The position numbers and the translations under genes are program-made. The notes under the pieces were generated by a model. It was not told the DNA's origin. It was given only the letters and a program-made list of their open reading frames with translations, and did not search any database. From Channa striata (taxonomy: Eukaryota > Chordata > Actinopteri > Anabantiformes > Channidae), in the NCBI GenBank assembly GCA_033026295.1, contig CM065171.1, positions 5,907,957 through 5,971,956 on the forward strand: a stretch of 64,000 bases of DNA, read 5' to 3'. Within the stretch, counting starts at the first letter, position 1; every line of letters starts with the position of its first letter. Positions 12,442-25,500 of this stretch are shown in pieces.

Positions 12442-14025
12442 ACGCAGGTTCTTCCGCCACGGGCGTTCACATTAAAAGACACTGAAAATAATCTTTTCAG
12501 GACAGCAGTGTGGACATCTTTATAATTTATTATTAATTAATAATTATTTCATTATTAACAGCTTTATAATCAAAAATAAAATTTTATGTGAGGAAAAAGA
12601 CAAACTTTTTCAGAAGACGAACAAGGATTTATTAAATCTAAAAACGTTTGACCCCCAGCAGATGTGCTGTGGTTTCTGTTGTAAGAAACTATCCACCACT
12701 CCACCACGTCCTCCCTCGTTATGTTTTTATTTGTAAATTAATTTTTGGAAAACCAGAGAAGCTTATTGGTTTTTTTATTGTTTTTTGTTTTATCTAAAAT
12801 ATTTTTTACAGGGGGGGATAATGATCATTTTTCAAATATTAGGTATTAGATATTAAAATGTTATTTTCTTGTATTTTATATGTTCTGTTTAAATCAGATT
12901 TTATTTGTATAATATCCTTTTGCCTTTAATAAATTGTGTACTGTTTGTATCTTTTCCATGCCTGTTAGGTGATTGATGATCTTTTTGGTCTGATGCTGGA
13001 GTGCATCATATTTACCCGACATCTAGGACCTGGGTGATACATACATGAAGAAATGACTAAAGAAAAAAGGAAACCGGGGGGCGGGACCACAGACCGGACT
13101 TTCACATTAAAACCCCTGAGAATAATTTGAAGCACAGCATGGAATAAACTTGGTGTTCCCTGAGGTCTGATACTGTGTTCTGACAGACACTGGCTGATAC
13201 TAAAGTATGACTTTAAAGCAAATGAGGGAGATACATTTAAGCTCATTAATTCTCGGTGGTGATGACACAAATATTCAGAGGGGCAGGGGGAAACTTCCGG
13301 TTGGCTCTTCTATACTGACACACCTGGTTACCTGTGTCAGTGTTACCTGCTGTTAAACCTCGATACACACAGTAACTTTCACTGTGCAACTGTTGAAATA
13401 TTACAAGTCGTTATACACATTTATTAGCTGTACTCATTTATCTCTGTGGATTTGTGATAAGTTTGCCATAAGTTCATGGTGTAGTAGTGCTGTTATTCAT
13501 TATATAATTAGTTAACATTTGAGAAAACACTTTTGCTATGTTAAAAAGGCAAATAATGTGTGCTTTAATGTGTGTGAGGCAGGTTATTACAAGTTTTAAC
13601 GTTTTAAAGCCAAAGTGCATTAATCTCTCACATAGAAATAAAACAATTTTATCGCCATTCAAAAGTAAAAGAAAAACATTTTCCGATCTGCACTGGAAAT
13701 TTTAAATGACATACACTGGCAATTTATCACCTACAGAGTGTTTTTCTTTAGTATTAGTCATTTATCTATAAAACACATTTATCAAGTAAAGATGTTCAAT
13801 ATTCTCTCAATGAATACAAGTTTGGACTCTGGGAATGGTCAGTTTTAGTATATTTTCTTTTTTTTTGACAATATGTGAAATAAAAGAGAAACAGTGTGAT
13901 GTGTTAGCCTGGGAAAACTATAATTCACAGGCTAAATGATTGAGAGGTGCTGTTTGTGGTAAAGTGTTAATGCTAGTATTGCATTTCAAACAGGACCTGC
14001 TTATTTATGGAATATGCAGTGAATG
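12442..14025. other. gene-free stretch upstream of glo1
   Basis: AT-rich sequence with no exon recognised. A stretch near 13083-13140 (TTCACATTAAAACCCCTGAGAATAAT is its core region, shown here only as position) loosely resembles 12464-12500 upstream of glo1, hinting at an old local duplication or a shared dispersed repeat. Confidence 0.35.
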
Positions 14026-14100
14026 TTCCCAGACGTTAAGCAGCGGGCTGCAGCACGGCGGGGCGGACTGGCACAAGGTGGGATCCAGCTGACGGAAATG
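14026..14100 (-). repeat. Second copy of the glo1 promoter/5'UTR segment
   Basis: Matches 12367-12441 over 75 bp with four substitutions and no gap, in the same orientation, about 1.66 kb farther upstream. It shares CCCAGACGTTAAGCAGCGGG and CCAGCTGACGGAAATG with the original. It is not followed by any glo1 coding sequence, so only the non-coding part was copied. Confidence 0.8.
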
Positions 14101-14799
14101 TTACTTAAAAGTAATGGTAACGTTAGCAAATGTTGACCCACTGCATAATCTGCCAAACTATGGCTAACTGTGCAAGGCTATAGCAAATTTTCACATTCAT
14201 TTTAAAAAGCATAGCCAAAACATTAGAACCATGTCTTAAAATAATGAGCTCCAGTAGTAGTTGTTTTATGATTTTGTATAGAATTGATGGTTATTTGTTG
14301 TTTACAAAGTACCTTGTTAAAAATACTATAGTACAATACAAGTAGTGTACATTTAATCTGCTTCAAATTTGGTATGGTTTATGGACATCCAAACATGAGG
14401 ACCCTGTTATTTGCAATGCTGCATTGGGCTAATTTGCCTTTTAATATACAAAAAATGAAACAGTAAAATGACTTCCAATTTTTATAGTTACATTAGACAT
14501 GGGTCTAAATAAGAGTGCATTGAAAGTTTTGGGTAACCTCTAAAAAAACTTTTTATGAGCATCCAACAATGAGGAACCCGTTTGTTACAATGCTGTGTAA
14601 AAAAACTACACTTCACTACATATTTTTTTTATTTTACAATAAAGTTCAGTTGTTGAATTATATGTGTGTGTAGTATATTTGATTTACAATTATCCCCAAA
14701 GATAATGTTTGACATATAAATTTTTTATTTTCAATATTCATTCTATTAGGACATATGTTTGTCATATTAAACAATGTTTCAAACAATACACTCCATTAT

Positions 14800-15350
14800 T
14801 TACATGTAATATTCAAAGGTATTCCATTTGTCTTGGTACTCGTACCGTAAATACAGCGAAAAAAGCGCAACAGAACTTTGGCGGGGGCGGGCTTTACCGC
14901 GTTCTTCTGACAAACGGCCGCTCACTTTACTCCCGATCTACCAGGCGGTGGATTCTTCTTGACAGAGAGGATCAAAGTCTTTCCAGTACAACCTGGTATT
15001 TCAGTTGCAAGGCAAGTAAAACTGTAATCATTTAGCTATAATAATTTACCTTCTATAGTTACAAAATTTACATTTGACACGCAAGCATTCGAAGCTTCGG
15101 GGTCTTGTGAAGCGGAAGTAACATTTTTCTCTTTCGGAGAGTTTGAGTTTTCTCCGTTGTTATATCGGACAGATTTAGAGAAGGTTCTAAGGGTCGAGAA
15201 ACACAAAAGTAAACCACCGAAGAACTGCAGCGTCGGCTCACTTCGTCTTTTGTCTCCGCCCGATCTGAGAGGAACAGTAAACGGTGTGTCACGGTGGGAC
15301 AGGTGTGCACGGAATGTCTAAAAATAATAATTTTCACACACCTCACAGGC
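14800..15350 (+). promoter_or_regulatory. GC-rich candidate promoter region of the NLR gene, with IRF-type motif
   Basis: An otherwise AT-rich stretch is interrupted by GC-rich sequence with a GC box (GGCGGGGGCGGGC near 14880) and an ETS-like CGGAAGT near 15112. TTTCTCTTTC at 15126-15135 is GAAAGAGAAA on minus, fitting the GAAANNGAAA core bound by IRF factors. It lies about 1.2 kb upstream of the NLR start. No untranslated exon could be delimited, so this is only a candidate. Confidence 0.3.
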
Positions 15351-15589
15351 TACCTGCCACTTGTGATTTAAGATGTGCCTGATAAAAAAAGGTCGAAGTT
15401 GAACTGGACTCGTTAAAACTGTCATTTACATTTACGTTTAAAGGCCTTACTGTTTAAAGTGTTGATGAGTGTTCTGTAAAAAACTTAAATATCTGCATAT
15501 GAGCCCAGAGATTGCTGTCTCTGTCATTACAATGATTAGTAGAGAGCGTTGGGAAAGACAGATGGATATTTATGGAAGTTTATCAGATC

Positions 15590-15780
15590 CATCATTTTAT
15601 TGACGAGTCAATTTTCAATTGGCAATTCAATATATTGTGTCATTGTGTCGTTTGAAAATAAATTTACAATTGACAAATTCATATACAAAGTGACAATGCA
15701 ATCCTCAATTTTGTTTTAGGATTAAAAAAACTGAATGGGAGCTGAATTATAATTAAAATTGAATTGCAGGGTCAAGTCTT
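15590..15780. repeat. AATTG-rich dispersed repeat, copy 1
   Basis: Dense alternating CAATTG/AATTCAA motifs (TCAATTTTCAATTGGCAATT near 15609) ending in AAACTGAATGGGAGCTGAAT. A related stretch with the same motif order lies at about 62970-63260. No coding potential or clear termini were seen. Confidence 0.55.
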
Positions 15781-16354
15781 ATGATTGTCATCATTAGTTT
15801 TAGTGGATGTAATTTTTTTTGTCACAACCTTCCTCAAAGGCAGGACAAATTGAATAGGAGCACACATGATATTTCAACTTAAATAATTATATTTAAGTTA
15901 ACTCAAATGAAACAAACTATAACTGTTAGTCTGTAACATTAGTAGCGTAGTGAGTGTATGGATGGGTGCAAAGTGAGCTAAGATAAGGAATAAAACAAAC
16001 AAACCAAATTACAAACCATGTGTCGAGGTAGAGTGAGAGAAAAATGGCAGAAAAAGTCCAAGGACTGCCCACAGAAGACAGCCCAGACAGGAAGTAAGAG
16101 TGCTGTCACATAATTTATTTTTCAGAAGGGGGTCTGATTATCAGACGACAGGTTGTCGTCTCAGGCATTATCAGCTCTAATTATTGGTGATGGTGGGTAT
16201 ATCTACTGGTGTTACTAACATCACTGCAATAAAGAGAATACTAAATCCAAAATTATCAATAAGAATAAGACTAAGAAGTAAAATAATGCAACACATTAGA
16301 CCTTATTTCTTGTCTGTTGTGAAATATCTTCTGATGTTTTTCATTTTTTCAAAG

Positions 16355-16588
16355 ATGGAGAAGCCTGTAAAAGAGCAGTTGTTAAATATGTTGGATGATT
16401 TAACAACGGAAGAACTGACACGCTTCCAGTGGCACCTGACAAATTTGGAGTTATTGGACGGTGCCCCGCCCATCAAGAAGAGCCGTCTGGAGGATGTAGA
16501 CCGACTGAAAACAATAGATGCCATGGTGGATACATACAATACTAACGCCAAAAAGTGGCAATGTTGGTTTGGAAGGAGGTGAAAGGAG
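16355..16588 (+). CDS. Pyrin domain exon of the NLR
   Basis: The ATG directly follows a T-rich stretch ending CAAAG. The product starts MEKPVKEQLLNMLDDL and continues through LTRFQWHL, SRLEDVDRLKTIDAMVD, a death-fold pattern typical of PYD (about 70-80 residues), which recruits ASC-type adaptors. After DTYNTNA the frame must shift by one base in the A-run at 16550-16554 to continue as KVAMLVWKEVKG. This shifted frame reaches the donor at 16588/16589 (G|GTTAGT) in phase 1, which exactly fits the following exon; the unshifted frame ends in a stop at 16580-16582. Confidence 0.75.
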
Positions 16589-19500
16589 GTTAGTTACACT
16601 AAAATAAAAATGTATGAGTGGAATGTCCATTATTGGTTTTTCTTTATCTTGTAGTATTTTTTAACCATGTACTTATCATAACACGAGAACCTATTATTTC
16701 TATCAAACTGTTAATGCCTTAATGACACACATTTCGCCATCAGGAGAATTTGTACAAGATGTTCTGGAAGATCCATCAACTTCTGCAACAGGTAAGGGTG
16801 CAACAACAAAAACAGTCCAAGCTGACTAATCATTGCGACATTGGTATACGACATACATATTAGTTATTACTCTGTAATAAAGTAAATAAGTCACTTTTTA
16901 AGTGGTAAATTTCTAGGTAGCTTTTTGTTAGCCTTGAAAATCCCCTTTAACTATGATTTAGTCAAATATAATGTAAAATTATAAAGCTCACAGTTCATCA
17001 GTATTCCTTGAAGTGGGGCACCAGGGTCTAAAAGCCGAACCAAGCTATAATTAAATATTAGTTCATTAGAGACCTTCTATGGCCAAGTAAGTCACTTTGG
17101 TTAAACACGAGACCAAATTAAAGAAACAATAGGATTTGACTTTGATAAACACAAATCAGTTAAATGAGTTCTTTTACCATTTTTAGGGACCTCTTATCCG
17201 TTTCTCTGAAGAAATCACAAAGAACCAACTCATTGAATAAACTTCAGGTTTGCTAACACCTGACTCCAGTTTATACAGTATGTGAATGTGATCATCTACA
17301 CGATGTAAACATATCACTAAGGTATCATATAATCTTTAAAAGCTGAGAAATAAACAGCTTTAACATAGTGTAGGCAGTTCAACAAGTAGACCAGAAATTA
17401 GTAAGTGCCTGTTGTCTAGAATCATATTTTGCATTAGAATGTATGTGGATTGACTTTTATGTACTGTTACATCATATTATCTTTTCTTATTTGTTTAGAG
17501 GCTTTTAACAGATGTCAGCCTAAACTCAAGTCTAACCTGAGGAGAAAGTTCCAGTGTGTATTTGAGGGCGTTGCTAAAGCGGGAAATCCGACCATTCTAA
17601 ATCAGATCTACACAGAGCTCTTCATCACAGAGGGAGGGATTGGAGAAGTCAATAATGATCATGAGTTCAGACAGATTACAGCAACATCCAGGAAACCAGT
17701 CAGACAGCAAAAAACAATCAGACTTGAAGACCTCTTTAAAGAGGTAGAACCATCAACCTATATCAGAACAGTGATGACAAAGGGAGTGGCTGGCATTGGA
17801 AAGACAGTCTTAACACAGAAGTTCACTCTGGACTGGGCTGAAGACAAAGCCAACAAAGACATACAGTTCATATTTCCATTCACTTTCAGAGAGCTGAATC
17901 TGTTGAAGGAGAAGAAGTTTAACTTGGTACAACTTGTTCATCATTTCTTTACTGAAACTAAAGAAGCAGGAATCCGCATGTTTGAAGAGTTTCAAGTTCT
18001 GTTTATCTTTGATGGTCTGGATGAGTGTCGGCCTCCATTGGACTTTCACAAAACGGAAATTGTAACTGATGTTTTAGAGTCCACCTCAGTGAATGTGCTG
18101 CTGACAAACCTCATCAGGGGGAAGCTGCTTCCCTCTGCTCGCCTCTGGATAACCACACGACCTGCAGCAGCCAATAAGATCCCTCCTACGTGTGTTAGCA
18201 TGGTTGCAGAGGTCAGAGGGTTCACTGACCCACAGAAAGAGGAGTACTTCAGGAAGAGATTCAGAGAAGAGGAACAGGTCAACAAAATCATCTCTTACAT
18301 CAGGACATCACAAAGCCTCTACATCATGTGCCACATCCCAGTCTTCTGCTGGATTACTGCTACAGTTCTGGAGGACATGTTGAATAACAAAGAGGAAGGT
18401 GAGCTGCCCAAGGCCCTGACTGAGATGTACATTCATTTCTTGGTGGTTCAGTCCAAGCTGAAGAACACCAAGTATGATGGAGGAGCTGAGACAGATCCAT
18501 ACTGGACTCCAGAAAACATAAAGATGATTGAGTCTCTGGGAAAACTGGCTTTTGAGCAGCTGCAGAAAAGAAACCTCATCTTCTATGAATCAGACCTAAC
18601 AGAGTGTGGCATCGATATCAATGCAGCCTCAGTGTACTCAGGGGTGTTTACACAGATCTTTATAGAGGAGAGAGGACTGTACCAGGACAAGGTGTTCTGC
18701 TTCGTCCATCTAAGTGTTCAGGAGTTTTTGGCTGCTCTTCATGTCCATCTGACATTCTTCAAATCTGGAGTTAATCTGATGTCACAAGATCAATCAATGT
18801 CCCAGGCTGATGAAATGTACTACGACCACTACAACTTCTACGTGAGTGCAGTGGACAAGGCCTTACAGTATCCAAATGGGCACCTGGACTTACTCGTCCG
18901 CTTTCTTCTAGGTCTTTCATTGCAGACCAATTGGACTCTCTTACAGCGCCTGGTTACACAGACAGAAAGTAGCTTACAGACCAAACGGGAAATAGTCCAG
19001 TACATCAAGCAGAAAATCAAGGAGGACCCTTGTACTGAGAGAAGCATCAACCTCATCCATTGTCTGAATGAGCTCAAAGATCACTCACTAGTGGAGGAGA
19101 TCCAACAGTATCTTAGTTCAGAAAGTACCTTCCCAACAAAGCTATCTCCTGAGCACTGGTCAGCTCTGCTCTTATGTTAGTGTCATCAGGAAAAGAACTG
19201 GATGTGTTTAACCCTATGAAATACTCTTCAGATTTTTCAGAGGATGATCTACTCTTTGTAATGGGAATAGTCAACGTCTCCAAGAAGGCTCTGTAAGTAC
19301 AGCAAAACGTTAATTTATTTATTATTAAATAAGTAGCTTTCTTAATTGTTTAAATTCCAGATTCTCACACATTAACACAGATGTTATTTGTCGTAATATC
19401 ATTTGGGTCTCTCCAGACTTGCTGGCTATGAACTCTCAAGCAGAAGCTGTAAATCTCTTTCGTTAGTTCTCAGTTCCCAGTCCTCTAGTCTGAGAGAACT

Positions 19501-22500
19501 GGACCTGAGTAACAACAACAACCTGCGGGATTCAGGAGTGAAGCTGCTGTCTGATGGACTGCAGAGTCCAAACTGTTTACTGGAGACTCTCAGGTTAGGC
19601 AAAGTTAGTTTGTTTAAGTAACTTTGGCTTATTTGCATAACCACTGTTCTCTGAATAGCATGAGTGTCTCACAACGGAAACGCCTTCAGCTTAACCTCAT
19701 CAGAAGCTCCTGGTCATGCTGCCAGGGAAATACTGACTCCGCATTGCTGGCAGATGTTACCCGAGAGCCTCGGTTTTTTTAAAAGAGCACTAAAGAAGAT
19801 GCCCCCACACTAAGCACAGAGTGAGCTAGTGAGGAGACTGTAACATCAAGCCTTTAAAATCTAGCAAAGGTATGATGTGAGAGTGTTTTGCATGAGAGTG
19901 TTTTGTCTAACTCCAGAAATCGGAGTTAGGCAAAGCCCTCATCATCTTTTTTACCTCGGCTTGTTATACCAACAGCAAAGAGGAAGCATTGAGGGTTCAG
20001 GCCATCAGTCGAGCCGTCTTGTATGACTTCTCTGTCAAGTTGGACTGAAAGCAATCTGCTCTAGACAGAAGGGTGGGCCCCTCTGCTGATTGAGTGGAGA
20101 TGAGACACCACCACAGCTTCTATTGGAGCAATGTTACGTAGATTGTGCTTTTTCATTTTCTCACAATTGAGCATGGAGCTGTTTGCCACAGGATGCTTCT
20201 CCTTGCATTGCTTTTTGTGCCAGGAGGATGTTATCTTCTCTAGCAGCTCTGGGAAGATTGGCAGCAGTTGTTTCCCCGTCCTTTTTACTTTCTGCAGCAT
20301 CTTCCCATCAATGCGTGACCGAGTCACCTTGACTTAAACGTCACCTCAAGGCTGTACTTTGAGCTACGCATCCACATGTTTGCACACCTCCTGCAAGTCC
20401 AAATCCAATATAGGAGCGGAGGCATCTCCAACCCCTGCCTGAGCTGCCCTCGTGGGTGAGGGTCACCATCATCATCCTCGTCAGACATGAGAAGCTCTGA
20501 TCCACTCTTCATCCACCTCTTCAAACACACTATCAGGCTGGCTGGCCGCGTGGTCCTGGCAGATGGGGTTTGATGCATCGAGTTGGTGTCCTCAACTCAG
20601 ACCACATTCGGCACCGGAAACCGCCATCTCAACTAGGTCCAAAAGCTCCGGGGGTGTCTGGATAAAGTCCATCACTGGGTTGCTGCCGGACAAATTCATC
20701 TGGTGAGCCAGAGATTGACGGAGCATCTTGAGGGAGAACCGGCTACAGTGTGAGTACTCCTTCGATGACTCACGGGCAGTTTGTGCATGTTTCAGCCCGA
20801 AGCACATAAAACACAACAGGTTGGTATCCCAGCTAGAGCAGATCTCTCAAGATACTGTTCATCAAGAACGAAGCACCCGTTACAAAGTTTGCGCTCGTGT
20901 CTGTTGAAAGTTAAGTTAGGTCCAGGAGAGACAGCTGGCACGAGAGATAGATATAATGGAACTTCTGCTTGCAGAGAGAAGTTTTCCAATGAGGTGGATG
21001 CATTGTCACCCCCTTTTATAGGGGGAGGGCTTGTCCCTCTTTGACACTGACATGCTTAGTCCCAGCCCATCCTGGCTGGCAGAGTGAAGTAGGAGCTTCT
21101 GATGAGGTCACGCTGAAGACGTTCCCAATGTGAGACACAAAACGAATGCTATGAAGGAGAACTGGAGGAAATTCACGTCTACAAAAATAGACATGAGAGT
21201 CTCTTTAGAATATTTACATTTTAGAAGTTCCACATCAGTAGTGTTTTTTCTACAGTATAAAACTGTTTGTTTTTCATTCTGGTTTAATTTTATATTGTTT
21301 TGGGTCAAAGTTGCTATTAAAGATGATATGTTTCCATCATATACATTCTTTCCTCTCCAGACTAAGTGGCTGTAACCTCTCTGTGAAAGGTTGTGAATCT
21401 CTTGCGTCAGTTCTCAGCTCCCAGTCCTCAAGTCTGAGGGAACTGGATCTGAGTAACAACAAACTGCAGGAATCAGGAGTAGAGCGGCTGCTTGCTGGAA
21501 TGAAGAGTCCACACTGTTCACTGGAGATTCTCAGGTTAATTAGTTAGTTTTAAATAACCAGATAATTTCTACCTAAAAAGACTGCTGACATGAGAGACCC
21601 AAGCAATTTCAAATCTCTTTTAGGATTTTTAAATTTCAGAAGTTCCCCATGAGTGCATTTTTTACAGTATAATTTTTTTCTTTGTTTCCATTCTGGTTTA
21701 ATTTTATGCAGTTTTTTTGGGGTTTACTATTAAAAGTAATGACAATGTTTTATCATTAAATTTTTTCTTTCCAGACTGAGTGGCTGTAACCTCTCAGAGA
21801 GCAGCTGTGAATCTCTGTCCTCCGTTATCAGCTCTCAGTCCTCTACTCTGAGGGAACTGGACCTGAGTAACAACAACCTACAGGATTCAGGAGTGAAACT
21901 GTTGTTTGTTGGAATGAAGAGTCCACACTGTAAACTGGAGATTTTAAGGTAAGGTAACTCTTTTATATGTGGTCCTGATTAATATCCAGATTCAGGAGAG
22001 AAACTGCTGTCAGCTGGACTGCGGAGTCCAAATTGTACACTGAAAAGTCTCAGATCAGCAAAACTGTTTATGCAAATGCAAACAAAAATAAAGTCTGACT
22101 AGAACGGAAAAATTTCTCCATTCCATTTTTTCCTGTCCAGTGTCAAAAATTGACCTTTAACCTACCCCCCAGAGGAAGGAAAAATTAAATCAACAAAGAA
22201 TCTATTCTCCTGTGACATGTACTGTAAATGCACCTGGACACTGAACCCCTGACTTTTAAAGTGTCAATTATCAACACTCCCCTAAAAGAGGACCAAACTG
22301 TGACCCCACCCAGGAGATCCTGACATGGATCTGCCTTATATGCCCCTACCTCGATGTGAAGCAGACACTGTCATAAAAGCATAAACCTTAATCACGGAAA
22401 GAGACTGACTTTTTTCTCCTTGATTTAGATTTTGGCTGCCTTGTACCTCACTTGTAAGTTGCTTCGGATAAAAGTGTCTGCCAAATGACGAAATGTAAAT

Positions 22501-25500
22501 TCTTGATGAAACAGTGACTTTCCATGAGTCATTTAAGGATGTTTGATCCAAGTCTTATTTTATTTTACATCACACGTTCTATGCATGCTTTGTTAATGAT
22601 ATTTGACTGGTAATCTCTTACACATGATTTTGACGAAGAGTTTAAAAATTAGAAATGATAACATATTATCCCTTTTACTTACTCTGCAGAATACTTACAG
22701 ACATGAACTCTAAATAGTTTCATTAGCCTGTTTTTAAAAATATTCCTTTGAACCAAAGTTCAAATGCAATGTCTGATTTTCATTAGTTATTTTTTAGTAC
22801 ATTTTTATTACTTTTGTCAGTTATTTCAGTGACCATTGTGGGTTTTTCTTACTTTACTGGAAAAGTACCAACAATTTTAAATAAATCAATATGAATATTA
22901 TTTTTAATCAGCCTGAACATCTAGACAGTTATGAACAATGTCCTGTTGCTCAATGAAATTAGCTCAGTTATTTTCCAGTCTTAGCGCAACTTATTCTATG
23001 CAAAATGAGCAGAATGGGCAACAGACCTTTTACCCAGTTCAGTATAATCATATGGAACAGGAAGCAACTAATAATAATTTGAAGGGAAAGGGTAGGGCTC
23101 AGCTCTTCTCTGTACAATTAAAGTGCAAATGTAGCTAGGCAATACTATTATATATGTATATATATAAAATATACAATCATATTCATGACTTTTTGTTTCC
23201 AAAAATGAAAGTTTAAGAAACGTCTGGGACATGATGCAATCAAAAAGCAATAAACGTGACAGTGTTTCCCTTGATACCGATGGAATTCGACACTACCAAT
23301 TTACCAAAACTAAATTTACGTCTAAATACATTTATTATATTGAAGTCGTCAATGAGTTCACTCACTCAAGGTGAATCTCTATTCCTCTATTCACACCTGA
23401 GCTTGGCCAGAGATAATCCAGACTTTGCACTAGGGAGCTGGCTGGAGAAGATGCACCTAATGTCTGGGGCAAAACACCGGGGCATTTTCTTTCAGACACG
23501 CCCCACCTCTGAATAAAGTTCAGATTATGTCTAGATTTCAGTGCATGTCTGAAAGTGGCTTAAAAGTGACACACGTGCGAACGTGTCATAGCGTAGGTCT
23601 GCATCAATGTTTATGCGTATCGACGGAGAAGTATAATCTGTGTCAAGAAAGAACAAAAAAAACAACAAAGATGTAGAGCTCATGATACATACCGTATTTT
23701 TCGGACCATAAGCCGCTACTTTTTTCCGACGTTTTGAACCATGCGGCTTTTACAGAGATGCGGCTTTTCTATGAATTTTTCTGCAGCCCTCAGATGGGCG
23801 CTGTAGATGGAAGTCAGTGCAAACAAAAAAGCGCCAGTTTTTATTCTTAGCGCATGCAACCCAAGACGCACAACAGCAAACATCAGCACTTTTACTGCCG
23901 TGTTACAGGCACCATTCAGGTTCAGGTGTATGAATGAACACTTATGGTACAAAATCTTTTGTTGAGCGCAGCAACTGTTTGAAGAATAAGAGACGTCTTC
24001 TCCTTTGGCTATGGAACAAGCCGTTTATTTATAACGTTTTTGTCGGCTCTGTACAGAAAGTTATACCAGCCACAAAAAAACAATGCCGGTAAAAAGACAT
24101 AACATCCTAATGCCTACTGAACAATGAGTAGGAGCGCATACAACAGATATTATTTCTCAGCCTGGATATTATTGCGGCTTATAGTCCGACAGGGCGGTTT
24201 ATATGTGACAAAATATATATTTCTTTTAAATTTTTTAAATTTAGGTGCGCTCTATAGTCCAGAATTTACGGTACATAATAGTGGTAATTTCGTCTATTAT
24301 TGCCAAGTATGTCCAACAGGGAGAACAGACAGAACGGACACTTTTTAAAGTGTTTAAATCTGTGTTCACGTGCATACTGTTCTAATATGTATGGACACAC
24401 AAGACATACAAAACATCTTTTAAAAACGATGTCATCCAAATGGCTCATTAAGACCCCTGCTAGTGAGACCTTGGAGCCAGTGAAGCATATGTGCCTTTTC
24501 TAAATGCCATGACGCACCAACCCATCATCAAAAATCTAGTGCCGTTAAAGACTATCTGATTTGTTTGGCTCAATTTGCCTTCGCCTTGGCCTACAAGTGG
24601 TACTTAAACATTCTGCAAAGTGGAGAGCTGACAAGTGTAATAATTTAGTGAAACTGAACAAATTTTAAGATTTTTGATATTAAGTCCAGGGTTAACATGT
24701 AGGTCTTTGTGTGGTGAAATGTTAGGTGAGGTGGTTTATTTCTTCTGTGTGTTGTTATAATACAAATATCTGTCATCTTTTTTTAAATTCCTCTCCAGAC
24801 TAAGAATGTGTAACTTCTCAGAAAGAAGTTGTAAAGTACTGCCTACAGTTCTCAGCTCCCGGTTCTCTAATGTGAGAGAAATGGACCTGACTAACAACAG
24901 CTTGCGGGATTCAGGAGTGAGACTGCTGTCTGCTGGAATGGAGAGTCCACACTGTAAACTGGAGATTCTCAGTTAAGGGTACGTCATCCTGTCGTCAACC
25001 TGTCTACCTCGTTGCTAATGAGCAACGGGTAAATAAGGTCTGCGATAGGTCTTGGGGAACCAGGGCAACCTGATGAGAAGTGGGCTACTGGAACAAGAAC
25101 AAGACATTCATGGACTAGAGATGAGAACAGGGAACTATTGGAATGCTACTACACAGGTAACCCTAGGGAGAGGGGTTAAATGCAGAGGATGTGGGATCTA
25201 TAGATACTTCGAAACCCAACATCTAGACTTACACAGAACTAACTAGTGCTAGAAACTAGTAGCATAGTGTATCCACAAGAAACACCTGATATCACAACTA
25301 AAGGTTGACTAGGTCCAACACAAATGCTGCGGCAAGCATCCAAGGTGTACTCACAGTGGCAGGGCACTGAAGAATACTGGAAAGGTACATGGGAGAAGGA
25401 GTCATCACATAACAGCAATACCCAGTGGCTGGTGGACTTAAGAGCAGACCACAGCTACGTTCACAGTAACCATCTCAATGGCAGACATCCGAGAGAGGGT

